The translations under genes were made by a program, and so were the position numbers. The notes beneath the pieces were generated by a model. The model searched no databases. It was not told where the DNA came from and was given only the letters and a program-made list of their open reading frames with translations. Below, one piece after another: positions 54,605 to 63,239 of a DNA stretch of 64,000 nt (position 1 is its first letter; every line of letters begins with the position of its first letter). This stretch comes from Lewinellaceae bacterium (GTDB taxonomy: Bacteria; Bacteroidota; Bacteroidia; Chitinophagales; Saprospiraceae): assembly GCA_024644235.1 (NCBI GenBank), contig JAHELJ010000020.1, positions 1 through 64,000 on the forward strand, in the 5' to 3' direction.

Positions 54605-55672
54605 TTAGTTAATATCTACCTCGCCCTCTAAATCCACTTCCGCCCCAAGCTCTACCACCATTCCATCACCAGTGACATCTGAAATCAAAAGTGTACCTGC
54701 AGAAGTCTGTGTATAAATTGTGAAAGTGTTCAGATTAATGCCGGCTAGAGTCACATTCATAACTTCTATAAATCCTTCATTCAAGAGGCTTGCTCCAGCC
54801 ACAATCAAGCTAAGCCCAGCATTTATCAAGTTCTGAACAATCATAGATCCAAAATTGACCAATTCACCCCTGATTCCAATTCCAGATCCGATCGGGCCTC
54901 CATCAGATATTGCAATTACCCCTGTTGCCTGATTTATACAGGCTCCGGTATTGGAAACATCTAATGCAGCATATGGTCCTGTTCCATTCTGATTGAAATT
55001 CATAATGATTACAGAGTCGTGGTTTTCAAACATCACTCCAGACACTAATCCATTTTGAGAAACATGGTCTATAATAAGTCTTCCCTCATTCAGGAAGCTT
55101 TCAAAATTGAGTAGTCCGGCGGAAGTCGGACCAATTGCATTTTGAATTTCTACTATACCCTGATTATGAATCGAATCCGAGTTAGAAATTCCATCGCTAG
55201 TAATGGAATCTATCAAGATCCTACCAAGAAGCATGTTATGAACGATGCCGAGGTTGTGGATTCCATGCAGAACTGTCTGGCTAATGTTGAGAATCCCTTT
55301 ATTAGAGAGAAAACCATGGTTGAGCAAACCATGAGTAGGTGAATCATGAACATTTAGTTCAGCCCGACTCAGAGGCATTAAAGTATTATCGATCAAAAGA
55401 CTTGCTGCATCATCGATCTCGACATACCGCGCAAAAGCCACATGCCCGGGAGGTATTTCCACAGAACTGCTTCCCGCAATTAACACACTATCATTTGCGG
55501 TGGGCACTCCATTGGGAAACCAATTGTTGGGCTCATCCCAGAGGTCACTGACCACTCCAAGGAAAAGCTTGGATTGGGAGGTTCCGGATGTGGGCACAAG
55601 AAGGATAATAAAGAAGATCTTGAGAAGCGATTTAATGTAAGGTGGGGAGCAGCTTTTTAGCAATTTTTTCAT
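54605..55672 (-). CDS. Secreted beta-repeat protein
   Basis: 355 residues with a signal segment (LLKIFFIILLVPTSGTSQ). After a typical exported Bacteroidota segment (DLWDEPNNWFPNGVPTANDS), a series of about eight short repeats resembles GLLNHGFLSNKGILNISQT, GIHNLGIVHNMLLGRILIDS and LVNFGSMIVQNLINAG, i.e. strand-turn-strand with conserved N and G, building a solenoid. No sorting domain of the usual type ends it; the last residues are ELGAEVDLEGEVDIN. Function unknown. Confidence 0.75.
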   Translation of the reverse strand: MKKLLKSCSPPYIKSLLKIFFIILLVPTSGTSQSKLFLGVVSDLWDEPNNWFPNGVPTANDSVLIAGSSSVEIPPGHVAFARYVEIDDAASLLIDNTLMPLSRAELNVHDSPTHGLLNHGFLSNKGILNISQTVLHGIHNLGIVHNMLLGRILIDSITSDGISNSDSIHNQGIVEIQNAIGPTSAGLLNFESFLNEGRLIIDHVSQNGLVSGVMFENHDSVIIMNFNQNGTGPYAALDVSNTGACINQATGVIAISDGGPIGSGIGIRGELVNFGSMIVQNLINAGLSLIVAGASLLNEGFIEVMNVTLAGINLNTFTIYTQTSAGTLLISDVTGDGMVVELGAEVDLEGEVDIN

Positions 55673-55764
55673 TCGTGATTCCAGGTCTTGTTCAGGTCAT
55701 AAACCTAGATGAAAATCACATTTGGTAACATACCCCAATTGAGGTAATCTTGACTTGGAATACG

Positions 55765-57051
55765 CTATTGATTCTGAATCTCGAGCGTAGCACCGGCTGG
55801 CACCTCCACATTATTGTCTAGTGTAACATTAGGAGCTTGGAAGATGATATCTCCTGAGATCGTAACATTGGGGTCAGCGATGATTTCGCAAGATTGATAG
55901 GTCTGGGTACCACTTAAAGTCTCATTACTGAATGTCATCGGACTGCAGCTGTTGATCAGCTCAATCATATCGCTGCTGCTGTATACTGTGCCGGATCCGT
56001 TCGCACCGGTGCTGACTTCCGAATACACAGTCTTCATACCATCCCCGGCTGAGAGCTGCCAGGAATAATCAGGCAGATAATTCATCCAGTTAGACCAACT
56101 TACTCCATCGTTGCTGAATCGCATGGAAGTAGCAGATCCGGGGCCATAGACGTAGAGATTGACCATTTGGCTGGAGGTTGTGGCAAGCTCTCTTTCGATC
56201 ACGAGGGGGTAGACACCACTCCTACTACCAAAATTCTGGGTATAATAACGATCCATGTCGCCGATATTTGATCCGGGGTCACAGCTGCCGTTGTCCTGGT
56301 AGGTATTGTCATTGTCGGTATCCGGATCGTAGCCAGTACCGATTTCGCGATAGGTTGTATTCAAAATAGCGGCACGATGTCCCGAACTGTTCATCCATCC
56401 CACCATTGCCGCCTGCACATCAACATAATTGGCGGCGATGTTCTCTGCCGCTGAATTCCAATTGTATCCCGCCTCAGTCATCCGTTGGAAAGGGGATTTG
56501 TTACTGTGAAGATCGCAATGCGCGAAAAAATCAAGCTGTGCCATTCGAATACTATGTCCATCTGCAGCATCGTGTAGCTCCGAGACCTGTTTGTAAGGCG
56601 GTAGCATCCCATTGTTCCAACGCTCCACATTGGTAAGTTCAACGATCTCCTGTTCTTCATCGCCCGGCGCGAGCGTACGGGAGTGAGAAGGAGTCAAATC
56701 TGCACTACCAAGGAGCGGAGCTGGGAAAGGTGACGACCCAACAAGGTCCGGAGGTGAGTGCAAGCCGTAAGCCGACTCAATCTGGTATCCATCGAGAGGA
56801 TCATATCTTAGGGTAATCAAGAATTTCTGCCATCTAAACTTGAGAAATCCTAACCTCAAGTCGTCACGATCGTCGATGATTTTTACCGTTAATCGATTAC
56901 CATTTAACTGTCCGGTTCGCACTTTGGAGATCTGGATCTCAAAAGTATCATCACCTAGAACGGTGCTGATTTTGCCCTCCACAAGAAGTTTGCTTTGGGA
57001 CATGACTTGAGAGGTCAGCATGAACAACCCAATAAGGATGAAATATCTCAT
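55765..57051 (-). CDS. Secreted CAP (SCP/PR-1) domain protein
   Basis: 428 residues with a signal peptide (FILIGLFMLTSQVMSQS). The region 20-115 is beta-rich and unknown. The CAP domain (about 130-270) has EEQEIVELTNVERWNNGM, AQLDFFAHCDLHSNKSPFQR, AENIAANYVDVQAAMVGWMN, SSGHRAAILNTTYREIGTGY and QNFGSRSG. A Bacteroidota C-terminal beta-repeat domain follows (about 365-428; SGTQTYQSCEIIADPNVTIS, LDNNVEVPAGATLEIQNQ). Its terminal motif matches that of the beta-helix protein at 45065. Bacterial CAP proteins have unknown roles. Confidence 0.87.
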   Translation of the reverse strand: MRYFILIGLFMLTSQVMSQSKLLVEGKISTVLGDDTFEIQISKVRTGQLNGNRLTVKIIDDRDDLRLGFLKFRWQKFLITLRYDPLDGYQIESAYGLHSPPDLVGSSPFPAPLLGSADLTPSHSRTLAPGDEEQEIVELTNVERWNNGMLPPYKQVSELHDAADGHSIRMAQLDFFAHCDLHSNKSPFQRMTEAGYNWNSAAENIAANYVDVQAAMVGWMNSSGHRAAILNTTYREIGTGYDPDTDNDNTYQDNGSCDPGSNIGDMDRYYTQNFGSRSGVYPLVIERELATTSSQMVNLYVYGPGSATSMRFSNDGVSWSNWMNYLPDYSWQLSAGDGMKTVYSEVSTGANGSGTVYSSSDMIELINSCSPMTFSNETLSGTQTYQSCEIIADPNVTISGDIIFQAPNVTLDNNVEVPAGATLEIQNQ

Positions 57052-57270
57052 GGTATAGATAGATCAAGACTAGTACTAGATCGATATGAGTATGGTTCTG
57101 AAATGATGGGGTGAACTCCCACATGTTTCTAACTCAGAAATGCAGCAAATATTATGCCTGGTTGTAGCTTTCCATCGATTCGAAGCAATGTTAAAGAGCT
57201 GGGTGTGAGATACATATCGGATTAGTGATGATAAGAACTAGGGCAGGGTTGCGAGGAAATTGGTTTACGG

Positions 57271-57305
57271 TAGTATACGTATCTTACGGTAAGATACGTA
57301 TACTA
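57271..57305. repeat. Perfect 16-bp inverted repeat
   Basis: TAGTATACGTATCTTA (57271-57286), spacer CGG, then TAAGATACGTATACTA (57290-57305), an exact reverse complement. CGG also flanks each outer end. The arms contain the nested palindromes GTATAC and TACGTA. No T-tract or nearby gene end explains it as a terminator. It lies 220 bases upstream of the CAP gene start. Confidence 0.9.
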
Positions 57306-57464
57306 CGGTTAGTACGATTATCATGACTCCCAAATCCAGTCATAGCGAAACAATCGATTGGGTCCTCCCCTCCCCACTCAGTAAGAAATCTACGCCCCGG
57401 TAATATCACTGAGTTGCTTCTATTAACTGTCGATACTTCTTTTCTAATGTAAACCAAATTGAAA

Positions 57465-57542
57465 ATGAAAACCCCAGCGATTCAACTTCCTTTAACCGGA
57501 ACAGATGCATTCTTGCAAGTCTATGAAAATGCTAAGATTTAG
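57465..57542 (+). CDS. Possible 25-residue ORF
   Basis: ATG at 57465 to TAG, reading MKTPAIQLPLTGTDAFLQVY plus five residues. Normal-looking composition, but no match, no clear promoter and no ribosome site. Possibly a leftover gene start; weak support. Confidence 0.2.
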   Translation: MKTPAIQLPLTGTDAFLQVYENAKI

Positions 57543-57678
57543 CCCGCTGTCAAAACAGAAACCAGACCCCGAAAACTTCAGTATATAAGCATGAAAGGCG
57601 CGGTCAGAAAGATAGCTCACCCGCCTACCCTTCCAATTCCTTAAGACTTTCTATGGAATGTGTTGATCGGCTAAAACA

Positions 57679-57710
57679 AAAGGGACGATCTCGTCCAAGA
57701 TCGTCCCTTT
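57679..57710 (-). terminator. Rho-independent terminator of the S9 peptidase gene
   Basis: A 13-bp perfect stem, AAAGGGACGATCT/AGATCGTCCCTTT, with a 6-base loop, 18 bases after the peptidase stop. Read on the minus strand it runs into TTTTGTTTT. Confidence 0.9.
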
Positions 57711-57728
57711 CTAAATGTTCTCCTTCAG

Positions 57729-60419
57729 TTATTGGCTGTTTAGCTCCATCACCATCGTGGCACCACCCATCTGAGGTAGCGAAGCAGTCGACTTGACTAA
57801 TCCTCTTTTTCCCTCAGCCGAAAGCCATAAAGTGGTGTCACCAGGATTGTCGTCCAGTGCTTTGACTTCGGCCTTGTAGCTAGAATAAGATCCTGCCGGC
57901 ACTTCAACAGTTTCCATACCCACCACTGTGAGTTCGTATGATTTCACTTTTTGAGACTGCACATCAAACGTCCGATAAACTGTGCTGTATCCCTCAGTCA
58001 AAGGCAACCTGGCTAGTGTCTCATAAAGCCCGGCTCCGTCAGCAAATACGGGATCTTCCAGATCAACCTCAATCGGCTGATCATTTCCATTCATATTGAC
58101 CGTACCGGTAATCTTTGCACTGGAATGTTGCAAATCAATCTTCACCGGCCCTTGCTCTACTGCTCGGGAAACCGGCATCAGCGAACCTTTCTTCAACGTA
58201 CTCACATCTTTCATAGCTCCCATGGGTGTGGTTGCTGATTGACTAACTACCCAATTCCCATCCACTTCTTCTACTTTCAAATCCACATCCATAGGAATCT
58301 CCTGGGCGCCCATCTTTATCGTCATTTTATATGAAGTACTGGTGGGTGTCAGGTCCTCTACTGGCTCAGGAAGCTCTCCCCCGAGCTTGCTCTCATCCAC
58401 TGGCTTGGGCATCTCTACCGACTTTATATCCACTGTGATCTCCTCCAGTCGTTTTGCAATATTCTCTGGCATATCCTCCTGGTATCTGCCCCCGAGATGT
58501 TTAGCCAGAAATTTCTCTGTTGCAGCCAGAAATGCCATATTGTTCTCGGGCCGGGCAAAGCCATGACCTTCATCAGGCGCGCAAATGTACTCGACAGGCA
58601 ATCCAAGCTCACGCATAGCCACCACAATCTGATCCGATTCGGCTTTCTTCACTCTGGGATCATTTGCTCCTTGTACCACCATCAGTGGAACCCGGATCTT
58701 GTCGGCACTAAATAGTGGCGATCGTTTCATCAACTCAGCTTTGCCCTCTTCAGTACTAGGATCTCCCATCCTCTCATGAAACATCGTGCGAATCTGCTCC
58801 CAATACGGAGGAATAGACTCGAGCAATGTAATCAAGTTAGAGGGGCCAACTATTGACACTCCAGCGGCATAAACATCCGGGGTAAAAGTCAACCCAGCCA
58901 GCGTCGCATACCCGCCATAGGATCCACCCATGATGCCGATTTTCTCCGGATCGGCAATGCCTTCTTCAATGAGGTACTTCGCACCATAGGTGACGTCATC
59001 CTGCATCTTTTGCCCCCATTCTTTATTTCCGGCGTTTAGGAAAGCCTTCCCATAACCGGTTGATCCCCGGAAGTTGGGAATAAGTACGGCATATCCCCGA
59101 TTAGCCAAGAACTGCGCGTAAGAGTTGTAACCCCAGTAATCTCTCGCCCAGGGTCCACCATGAGGAAAGATGATCACAGGCAGATTCTTCGCTTCCACAC
59201 CTTTCGGCAGAGTCAGATACGCAGGAATCTCCATGCCATCGCTGGAAGCATATCTAACTGGCTTCATTGGAGCCAGATGCTCCACTGGCAATTTTGGTCG
59301 TGGCCGGTATTGAAAATCCAATGTTTTTTTATCCCTGTCGTATAGATAGGTGGCGCCAGGATCTACATCGCTATTCGCGTAAACTAAAAACTTGCGCTCA
59401 TCCTCGGTCGACGATCCAATATTCACTTCGACACCGGGTAGTTGCTCTTTAAGCCAATTGTATTCCTCCTCCCAATCTTTGTCTCGGAAGTAAATTCGCG
59501 TTTTGTCACCCGTGTAAGTAGTGGCCACCAATTCATCAGTTACATCGGAAAATATGGTACCACCAAAATCCACCTGGCCTTCGGGATCAGATTCAACCAC
59601 TTGCAGCGCCTGGGATGCGGGATTAAACAATGTGAGCTGTGTCAGATCAAGCTCATCCCCTTTGTTGGTCACCATGTATACTTGTTTGCCATCCTTATGA
59701 AAGCGTGAAACATAACAGGTCTCAAGGACACCGCAAGAGTAACACACCTTGAATTCATTGCCGTCAACTACCATAAATTCCGTGCTGCCGTCTGCTGTGG
59801 TGCGACTAGCCATGCGGATCTGGTCATCCAAATCGAAGATCCAATTCGTGATCTGATCGGTGTTTTCTCGCACCAGTTCCCGTTCTCCGGTAGAGATCCT
59901 CACTTTGTATAGGTCGTGCCAGGCAGCATCCCGGTCATTGAGACCAACATACAGTAGGTCGGGATCGGATTTAGGTACACGATAAAGCAGGGCTCGAACA
60001 CCTTCGAGGTTAGTAATATTCCGTGCCGAAGGCACATCTTCACCTTCTGCAGGATCTGCCCAGGGGTCGAGGGCAAATACGTGGTAGTCTTCGTTACCGC
60101 CTTCATCCTGCACATACAACAGATATTTGCTATCTCGGCTCCAGAAATAGCCAGGGATAGGGCGATCTTCGCTAGCGGTCACTGGCCTGGCTGCTTCAAA
60201 AGGCTCATCTGCCATCTTTACCCAGATGTTACGGACATCATTATAAGGTTTGATAAATGACATGTATTTGCCATCAGGAGATAATTGAGCGCCTATGATC
60301 TCCGGATTTCCAAAGAAGATCTCACGGTCAATTATTGGTGGTAAGCCCTCTTGCGCATTCGAATACTGAATGCTAAGGCTAAAGACTAAGATCATAATGA
60401 GGTTTACAGCTTTATACAT
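57729..60419 (-). CDS. S9-family peptidase (prolyl-oligopeptidase/DPP type) with C-terminal extension
   Basis: Exported serine peptidase of 896 residues; signal sequence NLIMILVFSLSIQYSNAQ. The N-terminal beta-propeller (about 30-370; LSPDGKYMSFIKP, WSRDSKYLLYVQDEGGNEDY) gates the alpha/beta-hydrolase domain (about 400-640). That domain has FPHGGPWARDYWGYN, the nucleophile in MGGSYGGYATLAG, the aspartate in VQGANDPRVKKAESDQ and the histidine in DEGHGFARPEN. About 220 further residues form a beta-rich domain (YKMTIKMGAQEIPMDVDLKV, ETVEVPAGSYSSYKAE) resembling DUF3108-like modules, which ordinary S9 peptidases lack. It has its own strong terminator. Confidence 0.92.
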   Translation of the reverse strand: MYKAVNLIMILVFSLSIQYSNAQEGLPPIIDREIFFGNPEIIGAQLSPDGKYMSFIKPYNDVRNIWVKMADEPFEAARPVTASEDRPIPGYFWSRDSKYLLYVQDEGGNEDYHVFALDPWADPAEGEDVPSARNITNLEGVRALLYRVPKSDPDLLYVGLNDRDAAWHDLYKVRISTGERELVRENTDQITNWIFDLDDQIRMASRTTADGSTEFMVVDGNEFKVCYSCGVLETCYVSRFHKDGKQVYMVTNKGDELDLTQLTLFNPASQALQVVESDPEGQVDFGGTIFSDVTDELVATTYTGDKTRIYFRDKDWEEEYNWLKEQLPGVEVNIGSSTEDERKFLVYANSDVDPGATYLYDRDKKTLDFQYRPRPKLPVEHLAPMKPVRYASSDGMEIPAYLTLPKGVEAKNLPVIIFPHGGPWARDYWGYNSYAQFLANRGYAVLIPNFRGSTGYGKAFLNAGNKEWGQKMQDDVTYGAKYLIEEGIADPEKIGIMGGSYGGYATLAGLTFTPDVYAAGVSIVGPSNLITLLESIPPYWEQIRTMFHERMGDPSTEEGKAELMKRSPLFSADKIRVPLMVVQGANDPRVKKAESDQIVVAMRELGLPVEYICAPDEGHGFARPENNMAFLAATEKFLAKHLGGRYQEDMPENIAKRLEEITVDIKSVEMPKPVDESKLGGELPEPVEDLTPTSTSYKMTIKMGAQEIPMDVDLKVEEVDGNWVVSQSATTPMGAMKDVSTLKKGSLMPVSRAVEQGPVKIDLQHSSAKITGTVNMNGNDQPIEVDLEDPVFADGAGLYETLARLPLTEGYSTVYRTFDVQSQKVKSYELTVVGMETVEVPAGSYSSYKAEVKALDDNPGDTTLWLSAEGKRGLVKSTASLPQMGGATMVMELNSQ

Positions 60420-60446
60420 ACTAGAAACTATTAGATTAAATACATA

Positions 60447-60477
60447 CCTGAATTCAGGGATACAAATTTGCGCAAAT
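60447..60477. promoter_or_regulatory. Two 12-bp palindromes upstream of the S9 peptidase gene
   Basis: CCTGAATTCAGG (60447-60458) and ATTTGCGCAAAT (60466-60477), both perfect, 7 bases apart, 28-58 bases upstream of the start at 60419. They may be binding sites for a dimeric regulator. No regulator gene is adjacent, so this is inference. Confidence 0.35.
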
Positions 60478-60656
60478 GTGCTAGTTATTACTCAATCTCA
60501 TTTCTACGAATCGACGAATGCAAGCTCTTTGACGAAGAATAACTTCTTAATCGCCTACTGACTAAGATCAGAAGCCCCATTGACCCCCCTCAATACAACA
60601 GTAATCGGCTGGTCCTACCTTATCGGTGATCTCATAAGAGATGTAAAATCAAGGTC

Positions 60657-61130
60657 ATGAAAAACAAAAAATTCAAAAGGATCAACACCTTAGGCTTTGG
60701 TTTGATGGCGGGTCTTCTCACTCTACTACTTCTATTCGCCTTGGCTTCCTGTAATCAGCAAGCACGTGGATTTGCTTTACCTCCCGGTGATGATGTCGAA
60801 GGTAAGACAGCTTTTGTCGATCTGGCCTGTGACCAATGTCATAGTGTCGCCGATATTGCCTGGAAGGGGCAAGAAGGAGCTGACATCCATGTAGCTCTTG
60901 GTGGATCGGTTACAACAATCAAGACCTATGGCGAACTCGTCACATCGATCATTAATCCTTCGCACCGGATTTCAGAAAGATTCAGGAGTGAATTAGTGAG
61001 TCGCAGATCGCAGTCGCCAATGCCCTTCTACAACCATATTATGACGGTGGAAGAGCTGGTCGATATTGTCACCTTCCTGGAGAAGCAGTACGCACTTACA
61101 CCTCCCACCACGTACTATCAGCCGTTTTAA
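60657..61130 (+). CDS. Small c-type cytochrome lipoprotein
   Basis: 157 residues. A membrane signal with lipobox (LLFALASCNQQ, Cys32) is followed by one c-type domain with the haem motif CDQCH (Cys58-His62). A likely axial methionine is in SPMPFYNH. The order GKTAFVDLACDQCHSV, SIINPSHRIS and MTVEELVDIVTFLEKQY fits class I cytochromes. Electron carrier at the outer face of the inner membrane; the partner is not apparent. Its stop codon overlaps the pncA stop on the other strand in a TTAA. Confidence 0.88.
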   Translation: MKNKKFKRINTLGFGLMAGLLTLLLLFALASCNQQARGFALPPGDDVEGKTAFVDLACDQCHSVADIAWKGQEGADIHVALGGSVTTIKTYGELVTSIINPSHRISERFRSELVSRRSQSPMPFYNHIMTVEELVDIVTFLEKQYALTPPTTYYQPF

Positions 61131-61753
61131 GAGGGTATTCCGGCGGGAGCGGTGAGCTCATCGTGGAGGATAGCTCCACGAGTGGTCAGCTCCTTCAATA
61201 TTTCTCTGTAGGAATCTTGCGAAATTGGCCGGATAGCTGGCATATACAGGTGACATTGAAATCCCTCATCCAATGCATCTTTAACGGAGTAATTCACACA
61301 ATAATCCCCGGCAAGTCCACAAAAAAACAGTCGCCAGATATCCAGGCCTCTTAAAAAACCTGCCAACCCGGTTTGATGCCGATGGCCGTTATCATAAAAA
61401 CCACTATAACTATCTACGGTGGGATCCATACCTTTTCGAAAAACAGCCTGAATGGCATTGGTATCTAGCTCCGAATGAAATTCCGCTCCCCTTGTGCCTT
61501 GTATGCAGTGATCAGGCCACAATGTCTGATTCAGTCCGTTGAGAATGGTTTGATCAAAAGGTATTTTGCCTTCGTGATTAGATGCAAAACTTCCATGATC
61601 TGGGGGATGCCAGTCCTGGGTTGCCACCACATAATCAAAGTACCCCACAACAGCATTAATTTCTGCAATAACTTCATTCCCTTCAGGCACCGGCAGTGCT
61701 CCACCGGGGATGAAATCGTTCTGCACGTCTATAATGATCAGGCAAGTCTTCAT
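61127..61753 (-). CDS. pncA: Nicotinamidase
   Basis: Hydrolyses nicotinamide to nicotinate and ammonia. 208 residues. The catalytic triad is Asp9 (IIDVQNDF), lysine in AVFRKGMDP and cysteine in GLAGDYCVNYSVKDAL; metal ligands lie in TQDWHPPDHGSF. Its start overlaps the pncB stop by 4 bases, coupling translation. The product is the substrate of PncB, so the pair forms the nicotinamide salvage branch of NAD synthesis. Confidence 0.95.
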   Translation of the reverse strand: MKTCLIIIDVQNDFIPGGALPVPEGNEVIAEINAVVGYFDYVVATQDWHPPDHGSFASNHEGKIPFDQTILNGLNQTLWPDHCIQGTRGAEFHSELDTNAIQAVFRKGMDPTVDSYSGFYDNGHRHQTGLAGFLRGLDIWRLFFCGLAGDYCVNYSVKDALDEGFQCHLYMPAIRPISQDSYREILKELTTRGAILHDELTAPAGIPS

Positions 61754-63165
61754 CTTCGAAACTTTTGAATTAAATCATCGCGCTCACTCTTCAGGGCTTC
61801 TGTAATACTGACCTTATAAATGTGGGGATTATTAAATCTCTTGTATTCCGGAGGAAGTTGTTTCAACCGGGCAGCACAATAATCTTTGATCTCAATCAAG
61901 GTTCTTGCTTCACTGTGTCGCAGACCCTTCTCCATTCTCTTGAAAAGTAAAGGCTCTCTAGTTGTCTCAGAAATTGACATCGACTTATAGGGGTCATGAG
62001 GGTGAAAGATCCAATCGATGTCTTTTTCATCTCTTATACTAATGGCATCGGTTCCTGAAAATCTTCCGTCATCAGCCAGCAGACGGTAAAGCTGTTTTCG
62101 ATGAGGAATGGTGATCTTTTCGGTACTCTCCGAAATTTTAATGGTAGGAACGTCAGCACGCATCGATAACTTGTAGACGCCATCCAAAGCAGCATCTGGC
62201 TGTCCGGTCACTAAACTGGTTCCGACACCGAAGACATCTATGGGAGCCTTCTGCTCCAGTAAGCTTTTGATCACAGACTCATCAAGTTGATTGGAGGTAA
62301 TGATGTTGACATATTCAAGTCCAGCCGCATCCAATTGCCTTCTGCTTTCTCTTGCCAAATAGGCCAGGTCACCGCTGTCCAATCGAATGCCCTGCAACCT
62401 GTATCCTTGCTTCTCAAGCTCTTTGCCCACTATAATTGCATTTGGGAGGCCACTATCCAAAGTCGAATAGGTATCCACTAATAAAACGCAAGTCTCTTGA
62501 TTATATCTGGCGTATTCGCGAAAGGCTTGTAGTTCGTCTGGGTAATACTGAATAAAGGAATGTGCCATCGTACCGCTCACCGGTATGTTGAAATCTCTTC
62601 CTGCCGTGACATTGCTGGTCCCATCAAATCCGCCAACGATGGCTGCCCGGCTGGCAAAATATCCGGCTGGCCCATGAGCCCGTCGAAGTCCAAAATCGAT
62701 CAGTTTGCGATCCCCGGCCACCCGTCTGATTCTGCTAGCCTTGGTAGCGATCAGTGATTGAAAATTCAGATGATTTAGGATGATCGTCTCCAATAATTGC
62801 GCCTCAATTATGTTTCCTTCCAATTGGAGGATAGGCTCAATGGGGAAGACAATTTCCCCTTCTTTGACACTATACAGCGATCCGGTAAACCGAAAATCCT
62901 TTAAATGTTCTAAAAACTGCGGATGAAATCCCTCCTGCTTTAAATATGCCAGATCTTCGTCCGTAAATCTGAACTGCTCCAGAATACCAATGAGACTTTC
63001 CAATCCCGCAAAAACGACATAGCCACCGCCAAAGGGTATCTTTCTGAAGAAGTAATCAAAAACAACTTGCTCAACACCTCTCCCGCTGAGAAAGTACACC
63101 TCAGACATTGTGAGTTCATAGAGGTCGGTGTAGGAGCCTGTATAGCCAAGAAATCCAGGTTGCAT
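61750..63165 (-). CDS. pncB: Nicotinate phosphoribosyltransferase
   Basis: Converts nicotinate and phosphoribosyl pyrophosphate to nicotinate mononucleotide. 471 residues. Landmarks are the N-terminal TDLYELTMSEVYF, the pocket FDYFFRKIPFGGGYVVFAG, the phosphorylation-linked region IDFGLRRAHGPAG, the SGTMAHSFIQYYP histidine and the barrel strands GIRLDSGDLAYLARE and FGVGTSLVTG. It belongs to the longer NAPRTase subgroup. It precedes pncA in a two-gene operon. Confidence 0.95.
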   Translation of the reverse strand: MQPGFLGYTGSYTDLYELTMSEVYFLSGRGVEQVVFDYFFRKIPFGGGYVVFAGLESLIGILEQFRFTDEDLAYLKQEGFHPQFLEHLKDFRFTGSLYSVKEGEIVFPIEPILQLEGNIIEAQLLETIILNHLNFQSLIATKASRIRRVAGDRKLIDFGLRRAHGPAGYFASRAAIVGGFDGTSNVTAGRDFNIPVSGTMAHSFIQYYPDELQAFREYARYNQETCVLLVDTYSTLDSGLPNAIIVGKELEKQGYRLQGIRLDSGDLAYLARESRRQLDAAGLEYVNIITSNQLDESVIKSLLEQKAPIDVFGVGTSLVTGQPDAALDGVYKLSMRADVPTIKISESTEKITIPHRKQLYRLLADDGRFSGTDAISIRDEKDIDWIFHPHDPYKSMSISETTREPLLFKRMEKGLRHSEARTLIEIKDYCAARLKQLPPEYKRFNNPHIYKVSITEALKSERDDLIQKFRR

Positions 63166-63239
63166 AAGATACGTGGCAGAATACTTGAAGGTAGTTTTTT
63201 CTTTCCACGTTCGGCAATAGGTGGGCCGAGGAGTGGATA

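Larger units (their letters stand above)
57052..57728. other. Long intergenic region with palindrome, small ORF and terminator
   Basis: Over 670 bases between two minus-strand genes. It contains the perfect inverted repeat at 57271-57305, a possible 25-codon plus-strand ORF at 57465-57542 and the S9 peptidase terminator at 57679-57710. The remainder shows nothing recognisable. Confidence 0.6.

Noticed and set aside
57271-57305. Inverted repeat as a terminator
   Set aside because: No T-tract on either strand, and it is far from any gene end.
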